Source: CAG-841 sp963614875 (GTDB taxonomy: Bacteria; Bacillota; Clostridia; Oscillospirales; CAG-272). From it: 14,434 nt of DNA. The translations under genes were made by a program, and so were the position numbers. The stretch lies in NCBI GenBank assembly GCA_963614875.1, contig CAVEFC010000035.1, forward strand, positions 1 to 14,434, given 5' to 3'. Positions 14,414-14,434 of this stretch are shown one piece after another (position 1 is the first letter of the stretch; every line of letters begins with the position of its first letter). A model generated the notes under the pieces. That model saw nothing but the letters and a program-made list of their open reading frames with translations, had not been told where the DNA came from and did no database searches.

Positions 14414-14434
14414 AGGCTTCTTATGCGTACTTAC

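Noticed and set aside
1..14434. CRISPR array, tRNA or rRNA genes
   Set aside because: No regularly spaced direct repeats, cloverleaf-like segments or rRNA-like sequence were seen on either strand.

Overview
This is most likely a chromosomal segment from an anaerobic Gram-positive Clostridia-type bacterium, perhaps a gut Oscillospiraceae/Ruminococcaceae relative. The lineage is inferred from three things: an IreB (UPF0297) regulator, which is a Firmicutes family; AAAGGAG-type ribosome binding sites; and teichoic-acid-type enzymes. Coding density is high, base composition is near-balanced, and the strands alternate in short transcription units separated by hairpin terminators.

Left part (1-5818). 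The window opens inside a metallophosphoesterase with an FN3-like and a LamG-like C-terminus. A 16-bp-stem terminator, usable from both sides, separates it from a leftward pair: an Sfp-type phosphopantetheinyl transferase and an unrecognised 148-aa protein. Divergent sigma-A-like promoters at 3165-3244 drive that pair and a rightward pair, a phosphoglycolate-phosphatase-like HAD hydrolase and an SDR resembling the UxuB/YjmF D-mannonate oxidoreductases. A second two-way terminator follows. Then comes a leftward acidic coiled-coil protein of unknown function, divergent from ireB, which stands without its usual ruvX partner.

Central part (5865-11255). A leftward M14 gamma-D-glutamyl-type peptidase and a rightward envelope operon diverge from a 260-bp region with two TTGACA promoters and a perfect hairpin between them. 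The operon encodes (i) a membrane-anchored sulfatase/LtaS-superfamily enzyme, (ii) a 686-aa fusion of a YidC/Oxa1 insertase domain to a CDP-glycerol glycerophosphotransferase-like (TagB/TagF) domain, and (iii) a small signal-peptide protein with a YIDPS motif and one membrane helix. I infer a glycerophosphate-polymer (teichoic-acid-like) synthesis or modification module. It is the most unusual part of the window.

Right part (11317-14434). A CPA2-type cation:proton antiporter and an MgtC/SapB-family protein follow in the same direction and may belong to the same transcript. They end next to a decayed IS30-family element (about 13527-14413). Its transposase carries two frameshifts, a stop codon in the GHW motif and an internal deletion.
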